Shown here: positions 42,642 through 52,846 of the stretch, piece by piece
Layout: each line of letters starts with the position of its first letter
Position numbering within the stretch: the first letter of the stretch is position 1
From: Mycobacterium sp. 852002-51961_SCH5331710
GTDB lineage: Bacteria; Actinomycetota; Actinomycetes; Mycobacteriales; Mycobacteriaceae
Assembly (NCBI RefSeq): GCF_001665535.1
Contig: NZ_LZSQ01000056.1
Coordinates: forward strand, 1 to 64,000
Length of the DNA: 64,000 bases
Reading direction: 5' to 3'
Position numbers and translations under genes: made by a program
The notes under the pieces: model-generated
What the model was told of the DNA's origin: nothing
Database searches by the model: none
Seen by the model: only the letters and a program-made list of their open reading frames with translations

Positions 42642-43759
42642 AGCGAGCGGCAGACCTCGGCGGTGGCGCGGGTGAGCGACTGGGCGCCCTGGAGGAGAGC
42701 CTGCTCGGTCGGCGTGCCGTCGGCGGTGATCGCGACGAGCCGCTCGACGCCGTGGTCGAGCAGCACCGCGGCATCGGGAGCAACCCGGCCGGCGAAGATG
42801 ACCACGCGGGCCCCGGCGCGCACCGCCGCCCGCGCGACGCCGTACGGGGTTTTGCCCATGACGGTCTGAGCGTCGACGCTGCCCTCGCCGGTGAACACCC
42901 AGTCGGCGCCGTGCAGCGCCCGCTCCAGGCCGACGGTCTCTGCCACCTCCTCCACGCCGGATCTGCTTACCGCACCGAGGAATTCGACGAGCGCGAATCC
43001 CACGCCGCCCGCCGCGCCCGCGCCGGGGCGCTGTGGTTGGGTGCCACCGAGCGTTGCGGACGCGACGGTGGCCAGCCGGGCCAAACCCGCCTCGAGTCGC
43101 GTCACGTCGTCGGGCCCAGCCCCTTTCTGCGGGCCGAACACCGCGCTGGCACCGCTGGGCCCCAAGAGCGGCGCGGTGACGTCGGAGGCCACCCGGATCC
43201 GGACCTGCCGAAGGCGCGGGTCCAGGCCGGTCAGGTCGATGCGCTCGAGGCGCTCGAGATTCCCGCCGCCGGGCGCCAACGGCTTGCCGTCGGCGTCGAG
43301 GAACACCGCGCCCAGGGCCGTGAGCATGCCCGTTCCGCCTTCGTTGGTGGCCGATCCGCCCAGGCCGATCAGGAAATCCTCGGCGCCTCGGTCGAGCGCC
43401 GCGCGGATCAGTTGACCCACTCCGAATGTGCTCGCCGAAAGGATGTTTCGTTCCTCAGGTGCGATGATCTCGAGCCCCGCCGCGGCCGCCATCTCGATCA
43501 CCGCCAATTGGCGCAGGGGCACAAAGCCATAGCGGGCGGTGACGGTGCGGCCCAGCGCGTCGCAGACCTGCACCTCCACGTGCTCACCATGCAACGCGTC
43601 GACGACCGCGTCGACGGTGCCTTCGCCGCCGTCGGCCATAGGAACGCCGACGACGTCGGCGCCGGGCAGCACCGCCGCGACGCCGGCCCTCATGGCGGCG
43701 ACCGCTTCGGACGCGGTCATGGATTCCTTGAACGAATCCGGCGCCAGGACGATCTTCAT
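42638..43759 (-). CDS. Glycerate kinase (GarK/GlxK family)
   Basis: The protein has 373 residues. APDSFKESMTASEAV at the start, PMADGGEGT, IGLGGSATNEGG and GEGSVDAQTVMGK are the family motifs. It phosphorylates D-glycerate, probably at the 2-position, and feeds it to glycolysis. It stands alone between an amidase and the MarR gene. Confidence 0.93.
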   Translation of the reverse strand: MKIVLAPDSFKESMTASEAVAAMRAGVAAVLPGADVVGVPMADGGEGTVDAVVDALHGEHVEVQVCDALGRTVTARYGFVPLRQLAVIEMAAAAGLEIIAPEERNILSASTFGVGQLIRAALDRGAEDFLIGLGGSATNEGGTGMLTALGAVFLDADGKPLAPGGGNLERLERIDLTGLDPRLRQVRIRVASDVTAPLLGPSGASAVFGPQKGAGPDDVTRLEAGLARLATVASATLGGTQPQRPGAGAAGGVGFALVEFLGAVSRSGVEEVAETVGLERALHGADWVFTGEGSVDAQTVMGKTPYGVARAAVRAGARVVIFAGRVAPDAAVLLDHGVERLVAITADGTPTEQALLQGAQSLTRATAEVCRSL

Positions 43760-43779
43760 GGCCCGTAGTCTCGCAGAAC

Positions 43780-44205
43780 TCAGTCCGTTCCGAGCGCTGC
43801 GAGGATCTGCTTGAAATCCCGCTGTTGGCGCTGCGTCAAATTCGCCATCAACTTCCGCTCGGCCGCTCGGACGCCGGAATCGGTGCGCTTCAACAACTCC
43901 CGGCCCTCGCGGGTGAGCTGCGCAGGCAGCGAGCGGCCCGACGACACGCTCTCGGGCCGTGACACCAGCCCGCGGTCCTCAAGGCCGCGCAGCACCATGT
44001 TCATCGCCTGCGGCGAGACGTTGAAGTCGCGGGCCAGTTCGGCGTTCGACCGCCCCTCGTGCTGCGACAGGATCCGCATGCACAAGTACTGGGGGAACGC
44101 GACGCCGAGGGGTTCGAGGACCGTCGACGTGACCTCGGCACGTAGCGCCTTGGCCACCCGGGACAACAGAAAGCCCAGCGGCTGATCCTCGAGCGGCCCA
44201 TTCAT
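43780..44205 (-). CDS. MarR-family regulator, Rv2887-like
   Basis: The protein has 141 residues. The winged helix is clear (SNAELARDFNVSPQAMNMVL, then EDRGLVSRPESVSSGRSLPA with the wing). Similarity runs the full length to M. tuberculosis Rv2887, which sits at the same place between amiC and pyrH. In M. tuberculosis, loss of Rv2887 switches on the distant methyltransferase gene Rv0560c. Here a methyltransferase of that type lies next door, divergent, with two palindromes between. Confidence 0.9.
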   Translation of the reverse strand: MNGPLEDQPLGFLLSRVAKALRAEVTSTVLEPLGVAFPQYLCMRILSQHEGRSNAELARDFNVSPQAMNMVLRGLEDRGLVSRPESVSSGRSLPAQLTREGRELLKRTDSGVRAAERKLMANLTQRQQRDFKQILAALGTD

Positions 44206-44220
44206 GTCAACTATATTGAC
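44206..44220. promoter_or_regulatory. Palindrome at the MarR start
   Basis: GTCAA-CTATA-TTGAC is an inverted repeat that directly adjoins the MarR start codon (44205). It is one of two similar palindromes in the 45-base gap between the divergent genes. MarR autorepression would fit. Confidence 0.6.
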
Positions 44221-44222
44221 AT

Positions 44223-44928
<706 letters not shown>

Positions 44929-45015
44929 TTCGGCGAGTCGCGACCCACTCGCCGCCGCGGCGCCGTCCATGAGGCAGGATGAGGGGGATCTCAGCGAAGA
45001 CCCGTAAGGAGTCGG

Positions 45016-45798
45016 ATGGCGGACCCCAATGTCGCCGGTCAGGCGGCTCCGGACTCGACCAGTCCCAACGGCGCCGCGTCAGCTTCCATCCGTCCCATGT
45101 ACAGCAGGGTGCTGCTCAAGCTGGGCGGTGAGATGTTCGGCGGTGGGGAAGTGGGCCTCGACCCGGACGTCGTACACCTCGTCGCGCGCCAGATCGCCGA
45201 GGTCGTCCGCAGCGGTGTGCAGGTTGCCGTGGTCATCGGCGGGGGCAACTTCTTCCGCGGCGCGCAGTTGCAGCAGCGCGGTATGGAGCGCACCCGCAGC
45301 GACTACATGGGCATGCTCGGCACCGTGATGAACAGCCTGGCGCTGCAGGACTTTCTGGAGAAGGAAGGCATCGCGACGCGGGTGCAGACCGCCATCACCA
45401 TGGGCCAGGTCGCCGAGCCGTACATCCCGCTGCGGGCCGTGCGGCACCTCGAGAAGGGCCGCGTCGTGATCTTCGGGGCAGGCATGGGCCTGCCGTATTT
45501 CTCCACCGACACCACCGCCGCGCAGCGCGCGCTCGAGATCGGCGCCGAGGTGGTGCTGATGGCCAAGGCCGTCGACGGGGTGTTCACCGCCGACCCGCGC
45601 CAGGATCCCGACGCCGAACTGCTCACCGCCATCAGCCACCGCGAGGTGATCGACCGCGGACTGAAGGTCGCCGACGCGACCGCGTTCAGCCTCTGCATGG
45701 ACAACGGCATGCCGATCCTGGTGTTCAACCTGCTCACGGACGGCAATATCGCGCGGGCGGTCGCGGGTGAGAAGATCGGAACACTGGTCACCACCTGA
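45016..45798 (+). CDS. pyrH: Uridylate kinase
   Basis: The protein has 260 residues. [36 protein letters not shown] and ADPRQDPDA identify bacterial UMP kinase, which makes UDP from UMP. The first 27 residues form a loose N-terminal extension common in mycobacteria. AAGGAG precedes the ATG. It is followed by frr as usual. Confidence 0.97.
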   Translation: MADPNVAGQAAPDSTSPNGAASASIRPMYSRVLLKLGGEMFGGGEVGLDPDVVHLVARQIAEVVRSGVQVAVVIGGGNFFRGAQLQQRGMERTRSDYMGMLGTVMNSLALQDFLEKEGIATRVQTAITMGQVAEPYIPLRAVRHLEKGRVVIFGAGMGLPYFSTDTTAAQRALEIGAEVVLMAKAVDGVFTADPRQDPDAELLTAISHREVIDRGLKVADATAFSLCMDNGMPILVFNLLTDGNIARAVAGEKIGTLVTT

Positions 45799-45805
45799 GA
45801 CACCG

Positions 45806-45853
45806 GCGCGAGCGAGCGACGATGCGCACGCGCGAGCAGTGACCGACGCGCAC
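45806..45853 (+). repeat. Two imperfect 24-base tandem units
   Basis: Units at 45806-45829 and 45830-45853 both begin GCGCGAGC and end GCGCAC, and agree at 17 of 24 positions. They fill most of the pyrH-frr gap. They may be spacer drift in a GC-rich gap rather than a functional repeat. Confidence 0.4.
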
Positions 45854-45870
45854 AGACGAAGGAGAAGGAC

Positions 45871-46428
45871 GTGATCGACGAAACCCTCTTCGATGCCGAG
45901 GAGAAGATGGAGAAGGCGGTGTCGGTCGCACGCGATGACCTGTCCTCCATCCGCACCGGTCGCGCCAATCCGGCGATGTTCGCGCGTGTCAACGTCGAGT
46001 ACTACGGGTCACCGACGCCGATCACGCAGCTGTCGAGCATCAATGTGCCCGAGGCCAGGCTGGTGGTGATCAAGCCGTACGAGGCGAACCAGTTGCGCAA
46101 CATCGAGGACGCCATCCGCAACTCCGACCTCGGCGTGAACCCCACCAACGATGGCAACGTCATCCGCGTGGCCATCCCGCAGCTCACCGAAGAGCGTCGC
46201 CGTGATCTGGTCAAGCAGGCCAAGGCCAAGGGCGAGGACGCCAAGGTCGCGGTGCGCAACATCCGCCGCAAGGCGATGGAGGAGTTGCACCGCATCAAGA
46301 AGGACGGCGAGGCCGGCGAGGACGAGGTGGCCCGCGCGGAGAAGGACCTCGACAAGTCCACCGCCACCTACACCCACCAGATCGACGAACTCGTCAAGCA
46401 CAAAGAAGGCGAGCTGCTGGAGGTCTAG
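45871..46428 (+). CDS. frr: Ribosome recycling factor
   Basis: The protein has 185 residues, the standard length. It starts at GTG 45871 with AAGGAGAAGG upstream. [19 protein letters not shown], the [20 protein letters not shown] region and [20 protein letters not shown] are diagnostic. It splits post-termination ribosomes with EF-G. Its TAG stop overlaps the GTG start of cdsA. Confidence 0.98.
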   Translation: MIDETLFDAEEKMEKAVSVARDDLSSIRTGRANPAMFARVNVEYYGSPTPITQLSSINVPEARLVVIKPYEANQLRNIEDAIRNSDLGVNPTNDGNVIRVAIPQLTEERRRDLVKQAKAKGEDAKVAVRNIRRKAMEELHRIKKDGEAGEDEVARAEKDLDKSTATYTHQIDELVKHKEGELLEV

Positions 46429-47306
46429 TGACCGAACAGCACAAGGGTCCCGTGGCAGAGACGCCGGTCGACGAACCGCCCAAGAAGAAGTCGCGGGCGG
46501 GCCGTGACCTGCCCGCCGCGATCGCGGTCGGCGTCGTGCTCGGCGCGGTGGCCATCGGCACGCTCCTCTTCTGGCCGATCGGCTGGCTGCCGGTGCTGGC
46601 GGTGTTCATCCCCATCGCCACCCACGAGGTGATCCGCCGACTGCGCGAGGCCGGATACGACCTCCCCGCCGTTCCATTGCTGCTGGGCGGGCAGGCGATG
46701 ATCTGGCTGAGCTGGCCGTTCGGCCCGGCCGGGGTGCTCGGCGCATACGGCGGGACGATCGTCATCTGCATGGTGTGGCGGCTCGTCGGGCACGGGCTGC
46801 GCCACCAGCCGGTCAACTACCTCCGCGACATCGCCGCCTCGGTGTTGCTGTCGACGTGGGTGCCGTTGTTCGCCAGTTTCAGTGCGCTGCTGATCTTCCA
46901 GGACCACGGCGGCGGACGGGTTTTCACGGTGATCGCGACCGTGGTGTTCGCCGACATCGGCGGCTATGTGGCCGGAGTCCTGTTCGGCAAGCATCTGATG
47001 GCCCCGGCGATCAGCCCCAAGAAGTCGTGGGAGGGGCTGGGCGGTTCGATGGTGTTCGGCATCGGCGCCGCAGTGGTGTCGGTGACGTTCCTGCTCGACA
47101 AGCCGGCCTGGGTCGGCGTGCCGCTCGGGCTCATGCTCGTGATCACCGGTGTGCTCGGCGACCTGGTCGAGTCGCAGGTCAAGCGCGACCTCGGAATCAA
47201 GGACATGGGCACGCTGCTACCGGGGCACGGCGGCATCATGGACCGCATCGACGCGATGCTTCCGTCGGCGGTCGCGGGCTGGATCGTCCTGACCCTGCTG
47301 GCTTAA
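46428..47306 (+). CDS. cdsA: Phosphatidate cytidylyltransferase
   Basis: The protein has 292 residues. After a charged, proline-rich N-terminus (about 1-28) come about eight membrane helices and the CDP-diglyceride synthase signature near the C-terminus (SQVKRDLGIKDMGTLLPGHG and IMDRIDAM). It makes CDP-diacylglycerol for phospholipid synthesis. It corresponds to Rv2881c. Its stop overlaps that of the convergent TetR gene. Confidence 0.96.
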   Translation: MTEQHKGPVAETPVDEPPKKKSRAGRDLPAAIAVGVVLGAVAIGTLLFWPIGWLPVLAVFIPIATHEVIRRLREAGYDLPAVPLLLGGQAMIWLSWPFGPAGVLGAYGGTIVICMVWRLVGHGLRHQPVNYLRDIAASVLLSTWVPLFASFSALLIFQDHGGGRVFTVIATVVFADIGGYVAGVLFGKHLMAPAISPKKSWEGLGGSMVFGIGAAVVSVTFLLDKPAWVGVPLGLMLVITGVLGDLVESQVKRDLGIKDMGTLLPGHGGIMDRIDAMLPSAVAGWIVLTLLA

Positions 47307-47896
47307 TCCGCGGTCAGATAGCGCTCGACGGTCGGGCCGACGAACGCCACCAGGTCGTCGACCGACGTCGAAGCCATCGGCTCGATCTTGAGTTGGTAGC
47401 GCGCGAATGCCAGCCCCATGAGATGGCTGGCCACGAGTTCCACCCGTAGCTCGGCATCGTCGACGCCGAACTCTGCGGCGACCCGCTCGGCCATCGGGCC
47501 GGCGAGTGCGTCGTGTAACACCTTGCGCGCCATGGGTTGTATCGCCGCCGACCGCCACAACGTCAACAGTGGTTCGAACGCGCCACCTTCGTCCCATCGC
47601 TCGAGGAAGCCACGCACCAGCCGACCGCCCACGTCGTCGGTGCCGTCGTCGAGGAGCGCATCCAGCTGGAACAGCGGGTGCTGCGGCCCGGTGAGCACGG
47701 AGGCGCCGAACAGCCCCTCCTTGTTGCCGAAGAAGTAGTACACCATCGCGACGTCGACACCCGCATCGGCGGCGATCCGGCGCACGGTGGCGCGCTCGTA
47801 ACCGTCGCGCATGAAAGTCTTCCTCGCCGCGTCGACGATGCGCTGTTTGCTCTCCCGGCCGGTGCGCCAGCGGCCCGCGCGCCTCTTCTCCGTCAC
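47303..47896 (-). CDS. TetR-family regulator
   Basis: About 197 residues from GTG 47896; an upstream in-frame GTG at 47917 lies inside the palindrome at 47911. The helix-turn-helix is ATVRRIAADAGVDVAMVYYF with FGNKEGLF after it. The rest is a helical ligand domain. It is divergent from a small membrane methyltransferase, with two TCAAC-N4-GTTGA elements between, so it probably controls that gene and itself. Confidence 0.88.
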   Translation of the reverse strand: MTEKRRAGRWRTGRESKQRIVDAARKTFMRDGYERATVRRIAADAGVDVAMVYYFFGNKEGLFGASVLTGPQHPLFQLDALLDDGTDDVGGRLVRGFLERWDEGGAFEPLLTLWRSAAIQPMARKVLHDALAGPMAERVAAEFGVDDAELRVELVASHLMGLAFARYQLKIEPMASTSVDDLVAFVGPTVERYLTAD

Positions 47897-47910
47897 CGGC
47901 CCAGAATACT

Positions 47911-47924
47911 TCAACACGTGTTGA
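47911..47924. promoter_or_regulatory. TetR operator candidate 1
   Basis: TCAACACGTGTTGA is a perfect 14-base palindrome 14 bases upstream of the chosen TetR start. A second copy of the TCAAC-N4-GTTGA pattern is at 47957. Confidence 0.6.
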
Positions 47925-47956
47925 TGTAAGTGACCCGGCGGCGTAGCGTCGATTCT

Positions 47957-47970
47957 TCAACGTCTGTTGA
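47957..47970. promoter_or_regulatory. TetR operator candidate 2
   Basis: TCAACGTCTGTTGA repeats the outer arms of the palindrome at 47911, 46 bases away. It lies 19 bases before the methyltransferase start, just upstream of its ribosome site, where bound repressor would block transcription. Confidence 0.6.
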
Positions 47971-47989
47971 TGAAAAAAAGGAGGATCCG

Positions 47990-48538
47990 ATGACCGAGAC
48001 ACGGAACCGTCGGCTGTGGTGGCGCCACGCGCTGTCGTTTCTCGTTGCGCCCGTGACGATGACGGTGTTCATCCCGGCGTTGATCGTGAGTTGGGCCGAC
48101 ATTCGACTCCCGGACTACGACTCGCCGTTGACCGTCGGCCTGCTGATCGTCGGGTGCCTGCTGGTCACCGGCGGCGTGGGGATGCTGCTATGGACCGTGT
48201 ACCTGTTCGACCGGTTGGGCAAGGGCACGCTCGGCATCAACGACGTGATGGGTCAGCCGATCAACCTGGTCGTGCACGGGCCGTATCGGCATGTCCGCAA
48301 CCCGATGATCAGCGGGGTTGTCGCAATCTCGCTCGGGGAGGCGGCGATCGCGGCCTCGGGATGGCTGTTGCTCTGGGCCGCAACCTTTTTCGTGATGCTC
48401 ACGACCGCCATCCAGCTGTGGGAGGAGCCGCATCTGGCCGAGCGCTTCGGTGAGGAGTACCTGACCTACCGGCGCAACGTGCCGCGATGGCTGCCGCGCG
48501 TCACAGCGTGGCGGCCGCAGCCGTCACCGTCATCTTGA
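47990..48538 (+). CDS. Isoprenylcysteine-methyltransferase-like membrane protein
   Basis: The protein has 182 residues with four or five helices. The C-terminal GPYRHVRNPMISG and the EEPHLAERFGEEYLTYRRNVPRW region are the ICMT/PEMT family signature for SAM binding at the membrane surface. Bacterial members methylate various lipids or acids; the substrate is unknown. AAGGAGG precedes the ATG. It is probably regulated by the divergent TetR. Confidence 0.85.
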   Translation: MTETRNRRLWWRHALSFLVAPVTMTVFIPALIVSWADIRLPDYDSPLTVGLLIVGCLLVTGGVGMLLWTVYLFDRLGKGTLGINDVMGQPINLVVHGPYRHVRNPMISGVVAISLGEAAIAASGWLLLWAATFFVMLTTAIQLWEEPHLAERFGEEYLTYRRNVPRWLPRVTAWRPQPSPSS

Positions 48539-48565
48539 CCCTTTCGGCCTGCTCAGCGCGATAGC

Positions 48566-49570
48566 GTGCCGAGCGTGAAGCTGTCGTGCGCGCTCGTCAC
48601 CAACCTCGATTCACCCGACCTCGTCGTCGAAGCCGAACGCCTCGGCTATCACCGGGCATGGCTCTACGACTCGCCGGCCATCACCTCCGATGTCTGGGTC
48701 GCGCTGGCACTGGCGGTGCAGCGCACCTCGAGGATCGGGCTCGGCCCGGGTGTGCTGGTGCCGAGCCTGCGTCACCCGATGACGAACGCCGCGGCGCTCG
48801 CCAACCTGGCGGCCCTCGCGCCCGGGCGCGTCGCGGTCGCGGTCGGCTCCGGCTTCACCGGCCGCTACACGCTCGGGAAGAAACCCCTGCGCTGGGCGTA
48901 CGTCGAGGAGTACGTCACGACTCTGCTGGGCCTGCTGCGCGGGGAGACCGTCCAATGGGACGGGGCAGCGATCCGGATGCTGCACACCGACGGATTCGTC
49001 GCCGACCGGCCGGTGGACGTCGAAGTCCTGATCGGCGCCGACGGCCCGAAGGGTACGGCCGTCGCCGAACGCGTCGGTGACGGCGTCTTCGCCGCCGGGG
49101 TGCCCAACCCGGCCGCCGCGGGCCGGCCCTACGCCCTGCTGCAGTTCGGCACCGTCCTCGACGACGGTGAAGACCTCGCCAGCCCGAACGTGTTGAACCG
49201 GGCCGGACACGGTCTCGCGGTGGTGTTCCACGCGATGTACGAACGGATGGGCGCCGAGGCGCTGGCCGAATTTCCGGGCGGGCGCGAATGGGTGTCGGCG
49301 ATCGAGGCGATTCCACCCGCCGAACGACATCTCGTGACACACGAGGGCCACCTGGTGCGGTTGACGAAGGTCGACGAGGAAGCGGTCGGGCTGGCCGCAG
49401 ATCTCCTGCCGCAGTTGACCTTCAGCGGAACCCCGGAGCAATTGCGTGCGCGGGTGGGCGAGTATGCCGCCGGCGGCGTCACCGAACTGGTGTATCAGCC
49501 GGCCGGGCCCGACGTCGCCGGGGAGTTGGCCCGCATGATGTCCGCCATCGGCGAGGCGACCGCGCGCTGA
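48566..49570 (+). CDS. LLM-class F420/flavin-dependent oxidoreductase
   Basis: The protein has 334 residues from GTG 48566 (GTG 48575 also possible). LALAVQRTSRIGLGPGVLVP, the RHPMTNAAALANLAAL stretch and AVGSGFTGRYTLGKKPLRW fit the mycobacterial F420-dependent luciferase-like group, and the RIGLGPGV strand is typical of it. It differs from the LLM pair in region 1. The substrate is unknown. It lies seven bases from the convergent ANTAR gene. Confidence 0.85.
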   Translation: MPSVKLSCALVTNLDSPDLVVEAERLGYHRAWLYDSPAITSDVWVALALAVQRTSRIGLGPGVLVPSLRHPMTNAAALANLAALAPGRVAVAVGSGFTGRYTLGKKPLRWAYVEEYVTTLLGLLRGETVQWDGAAIRMLHTDGFVADRPVDVEVLIGADGPKGTAVAERVGDGVFAAGVPNPAAAGRPYALLQFGTVLDDGEDLASPNVLNRAGHGLAVVFHAMYERMGAEALAEFPGGREWVSAIEAIPPAERHLVTHEGHLVRLTKVDEEAVGLAADLLPQLTFSGTPEQLRARVGEYAAGGVTELVYQPAGPDVAGELARMMSAIGEATAR

Positions 49571-49577
49571 GGCGGCT

Positions 49578-49940
49578 TCACTTCCCGCCCGCACCCTCGG
49601 CGGTCGCGCGCAGCCCCTCCCGCACCGTCACCAGGAATTCGGTCGCGGCGTCGAAGTCGGGCCGCGGGCCACACCGGGTCCAGATCTCGACGACGCACCC
49701 CGCAACCTGACGGACCCGGACGTTGCTGACCTGAGAAAGCACGCGAAGGAGGTCGAACGCCTGCTCGCCACTGAGGCCGAACGTCTGCATCAGCATCCCT
49801 TTGGCCTGTTCGATCACGGGCAGGCCGGTGAGCTTGTCCTGCAGCTGAGCGATTTCCACCCGCAGGCGTTCGGCCTCGGTGACCGGCGCAGCGGCCGCCG
49901 GTCGGGTGGCCCGATCGCCGTCGGACAAGGTGAGGGTCAT
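49578..49940 (-). CDS. ANTAR-domain RNA-binding regulator
   Basis: The protein has 120 residues from ATG 49940 with GAAAGGAG upstream. After about 35 disordered residues comes an ANTAR fold (LPVIEQAKGMLMQTFGLSGE, AFDLLRVLSQVSNVRVRQVA). ANTAR proteins bind paired hairpins in RNA to prevent termination. No GAF or receiver domain is fused, so a partner would supply the signal. It is the last gene of the leftward oxidation operon, coupled to the FAD/Fe-S gene by a four-base overlap. Confidence 0.85.
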   Translation of the reverse strand: MTLTLSDGDRATRPAAAAPVTEAERLRVEIAQLQDKLTGLPVIEQAKGMLMQTFGLSGEQAFDLLRVLSQVSNVRVRQVAGCVVEIWTRCGPRPDFDAATEFLVTVREGLRATAEGAGGK

Positions 49941-52831
49941 TGTTTCTCCTTTCGATCTCGTAGGGCCTCGGCGAGGACGGAAGCGGTGTGACGCGGGGTG
50001 CGGTTCTCCATCAGGTCGCGGATCTGCGTTCGGCAGCTGAATCCGTCGGCGAGCACCATCGTCTCGGGGTCCGCTTCGCGCAATGCGGGTAACAGTTTGT
50101 CCTCGGCGCACGCCACCGATACGTCGTGATGTCCGCGCTGAAAGCCGAAATTCCCGGCAAGGCCGCAGCATCCGGCGTCGAGCACCTGGGCGTCGACACC
50201 GGCATCCTCGAGAATCGCTTTCTCGTCGGCGTAGTGCAGTACGGCGTGCTGGTGACAGTGCGGCTGCACGACCGCGCGGCCCCCGACGCGCGGAGGGTCC
50301 CAGTCGCCTGCCTTGCGGTGCAGAAGTTCACCGATCGTGTAGGTCTGTTCGGCGAGTCGATGCGCATCCTCGTTGCCGTTCAACAGGTTTGTCGCATCGG
50401 AGCGGAACACCGCCGCGCAACTGGGTTCGAGCACGACGACCGGAGTGCCGGTGCGCAGCGCTGGCCGCAGGGCGCGCAGCGTCCGTGTCAGAACCTTCTT
50501 CGCGACACCGAGTTGGCCGGTCGAGATCCATGTGAGCCCACAGCAGAGTGATCGACCGGGAACGGTGACGGTGAAGCCGGCCGATTGGAGGACCTCGACG
50601 GCGTCGCGACCGATGCCCGGATCGAAGTTGTTGGTGAAGGTGTCGGCGAACAGGACGACCGACTCGCGTCCGTCTGTTCGCAACGGCTGATCACGCCACC
50701 AGCGGGTGAATCGTTGCGCCGCGAACCGCGGGAGGTCGCGATGCGAATCGATCCCGCCGATGGCCTTGACGGCTTCGTCCAGGCGCGGCATGTGGATCAC
50801 GGCGTTGACGGCTCGAGGTGCGGCCGCGGCCATGCGAGCCCACAGCGGTATCCATCCCATGGTGTAGTGGGCCATCGGACGCAGTCGACGGTGATAGTGG
50901 TGAAAAAGGAACTCCGCCTTGTAGGTTGCCATGTCGACGTTGACCGGACAGTCGCTCAGACACCCCTTGCACGCCAGGCACAGATCGAGGGCGTCGCGGA
51001 TCTCGGTGGACGCCCAGCCGTCGGTGATGACGTCTCGTTGCAGCATCTCAAACAGCAACCGCGCCCGCCCACGGGTCGAATGGTGTTCCTCTCCGGTGGC
51101 GCGATAGCTCGGACACATCACGCCGGACTCGTCACCCCGACACTTCCCGACACCGACGCACCGTGCGGCGGCGTGCGAGAAGCGGTGCCCGTCATCGGGG
51201 TACGCGAATGCCGTCGCCGGCTCGATCGGGAGATACCCGGTGCCGAATCGCAGGTTGTCGTCGAGCCGATACGGTTTGACGACCTTCCCCGGGTTCATCC
51301 GGTTGTCGGGGTCGAAGAGCGCCTTGGTCTTCTCGAACGCGCGAACGACGCGTTGGCCGAACATGATCGTTAACAGTTCGCCGCGCGACTGACCGTCTCC
51401 GTGTTCCCCGGACAGCGACCCGCCGTAGTCGACGACGAGGTGCGCGGCGTCGTGGGCGAACCGTCTGTAGGCGGCGATGCCGTCGGCGGTGCGCAGATCG
51501 AACGGGATCCGGGTGTGCACGCAACCCTGGCCGAAATGTCCGTAGAGCGAGGATGTTCCGTAGCCGTAGCGGTCGAGCAGGGCGTGAAAGTCGCGCAGGT
51601 AATCACCCAGCCGGTGCGGCGGGACCGCCGCATCCTCCCAACCCTCATGCGTCTCGGGTCCGAAGGGTGGATAGGCCGTCGCGCCCAGTCCGGCTTCCCG
51701 GGCCGCCCACACCTGCTTCTTGTGTACCGGATCGCTGACGATCCTGGCGTCACAGTCGGCCGCGGCCTGCACGGCCTCGATCATCGCCTTGGCGCGGTGG
51801 TCGGCCTGATCCTGATCTTCTCCGTCCACTTGCACCATCAGCCAACCGCCCCCGCGGGGGAGCTGATTGAGGGCCTGTTCTGCCAACCGCCGTGAATGCT
51901 CGAGTTCGACCAGCCGTTGATCGAGGCCTTCCAGCGCCGCGGGTTCGTGCTCGAGCACGACCGGCACGGCGTCGGCGGCGGCGGCGATGTCGTCGAAGCC
52001 GAGTATTGCCAGCGCGCTCGCGGCGGGGCGGCGAACCAGGTCGATCTCGGCGCACAGCACGGTGACGAGCGTGCTCTCGCTTCCGACCAATGCCTTCGCC
52101 AGGTCAAAGCCGTTGTCGGGCAACAGACTGTCGAGGTTGTATCCCGACACCCGCCGTGGAATGTGGGGGTAGCGGCTGCGAATGTCGTCCCCGAACTCGG
52201 TGACAACCGACCGCAGCCCACCGTAGATCTCGGCGAGCCGTCCTCCCGAGGCGATGATCCGGTCGATGTCGCGGTCGTCGGTCGGACCGACCCAACGTTG
52301 AATGCCGTCGTAGGTCAAAATCTGAAGGGCGCGAACCGAGTCGACCATCTTTCCGTACGCCTGCGCGGTCGAGCCGCACGAGTTGTTGCCGATCATCCCG
52401 CCGATGGTGCAACTGACATGTGTGGACGGTTTCGGGCCCACCATCCATCCGGTGTCCGCGAGGTTGTCATTGAGAACGTCGAGCTTGATGCCGGGTTCGA
52501 CCACCGCCGTGCCCCTGTCGACATCGACGGCGCGGATACGGGTGCAGTACTTGCTCCAGTCGAGCACGACGGCGGCATTGCAGCACTGACCCGCCAAGCT
52601 GGTGCCGCCACCTCGCGACAGGACGGGAATGTCGTTGTCGCGGCACACCGCGATGGCCTCGACCGCATCGTCAGGCGTATGCGGCACGACGACGCCGATG
52701 GGAACCTGACGGTAGTTCGAGGCGTCGGTGGAGTAGGCCGCCCGCGAGCCGGGGTCGAATCGGACCTCACCGGCGATGCGGCGGTCCAACTCGGCGGCGA
52801 GCGTGGAATAGAGCAGTGAGGAAGGGCTCAT
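49937..52831 (-). CDS. FAD- and Fe-S-dependent 2-hydroxyacid dehydrogenase (YdiJ-like)
   Basis: The protein has 964 residues. An N-terminal FAD-linked oxidase domain (about 35-520; LSRGGGTSLAGQCCN, GNNSCGSTA) is followed by two Fe-S segments (CVGVGKCR near 558, CLACKGCLSDCP near 616) and C-terminal CCG motifs (CCGLTW, CCGLAGNFGF). The architecture matches E. coli YdiJ, a D-2-hydroxyglutarate dehydrogenase, and membrane D-lactate/glycolate dehydrogenases. It probably passes electrons from a 2-hydroxy acid to the respiratory chain. Confidence 0.88.
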   Translation of the reverse strand: MSPSSLLYSTLAAELDRRIAGEVRFDPGSRAAYSTDASNYRQVPIGVVVPHTPDDAVEAIAVCRDNDIPVLSRGGGTSLAGQCCNAAVVLDWSKYCTRIRAVDVDRGTAVVEPGIKLDVLNDNLADTGWMVGPKPSTHVSCTIGGMIGNNSCGSTAQAYGKMVDSVRALQILTYDGIQRWVGPTDDRDIDRIIASGGRLAEIYGGLRSVVTEFGDDIRSRYPHIPRRVSGYNLDSLLPDNGFDLAKALVGSESTLVTVLCAEIDLVRRPAASALAILGFDDIAAAADAVPVVLEHEPAALEGLDQRLVELEHSRRLAEQALNQLPRGGGWLMVQVDGEDQDQADHRAKAMIEAVQAAADCDARIVSDPVHKKQVWAAREAGLGATAYPPFGPETHEGWEDAAVPPHRLGDYLRDFHALLDRYGYGTSSLYGHFGQGCVHTRIPFDLRTADGIAAYRRFAHDAAHLVVDYGGSLSGEHGDGQSRGELLTIMFGQRVVRAFEKTKALFDPDNRMNPGKVVKPYRLDDNLRFGTGYLPIEPATAFAYPDDGHRFSHAAARCVGVGKCRGDESGVMCPSYRATGEEHHSTRGRARLLFEMLQRDVITDGWASTEIRDALDLCLACKGCLSDCPVNVDMATYKAEFLFHHYHRRLRPMAHYTMGWIPLWARMAAAAPRAVNAVIHMPRLDEAVKAIGGIDSHRDLPRFAAQRFTRWWRDQPLRTDGRESVVLFADTFTNNFDPGIGRDAVEVLQSAGFTVTVPGRSLCCGLTWISTGQLGVAKKVLTRTLRALRPALRTGTPVVVLEPSCAAVFRSDATNLLNGNEDAHRLAEQTYTIGELLHRKAGDWDPPRVGGRAVVQPHCHQHAVLHYADEKAILEDAGVDAQVLDAGCCGLAGNFGFQRGHHDVSVACAEDKLLPALREADPETMVLADGFSCRTQIRDLMENRTPRHTASVLAEALRDRKEKQ

Positions 52832-52846
52832 GTGGCGGTATCGCTT

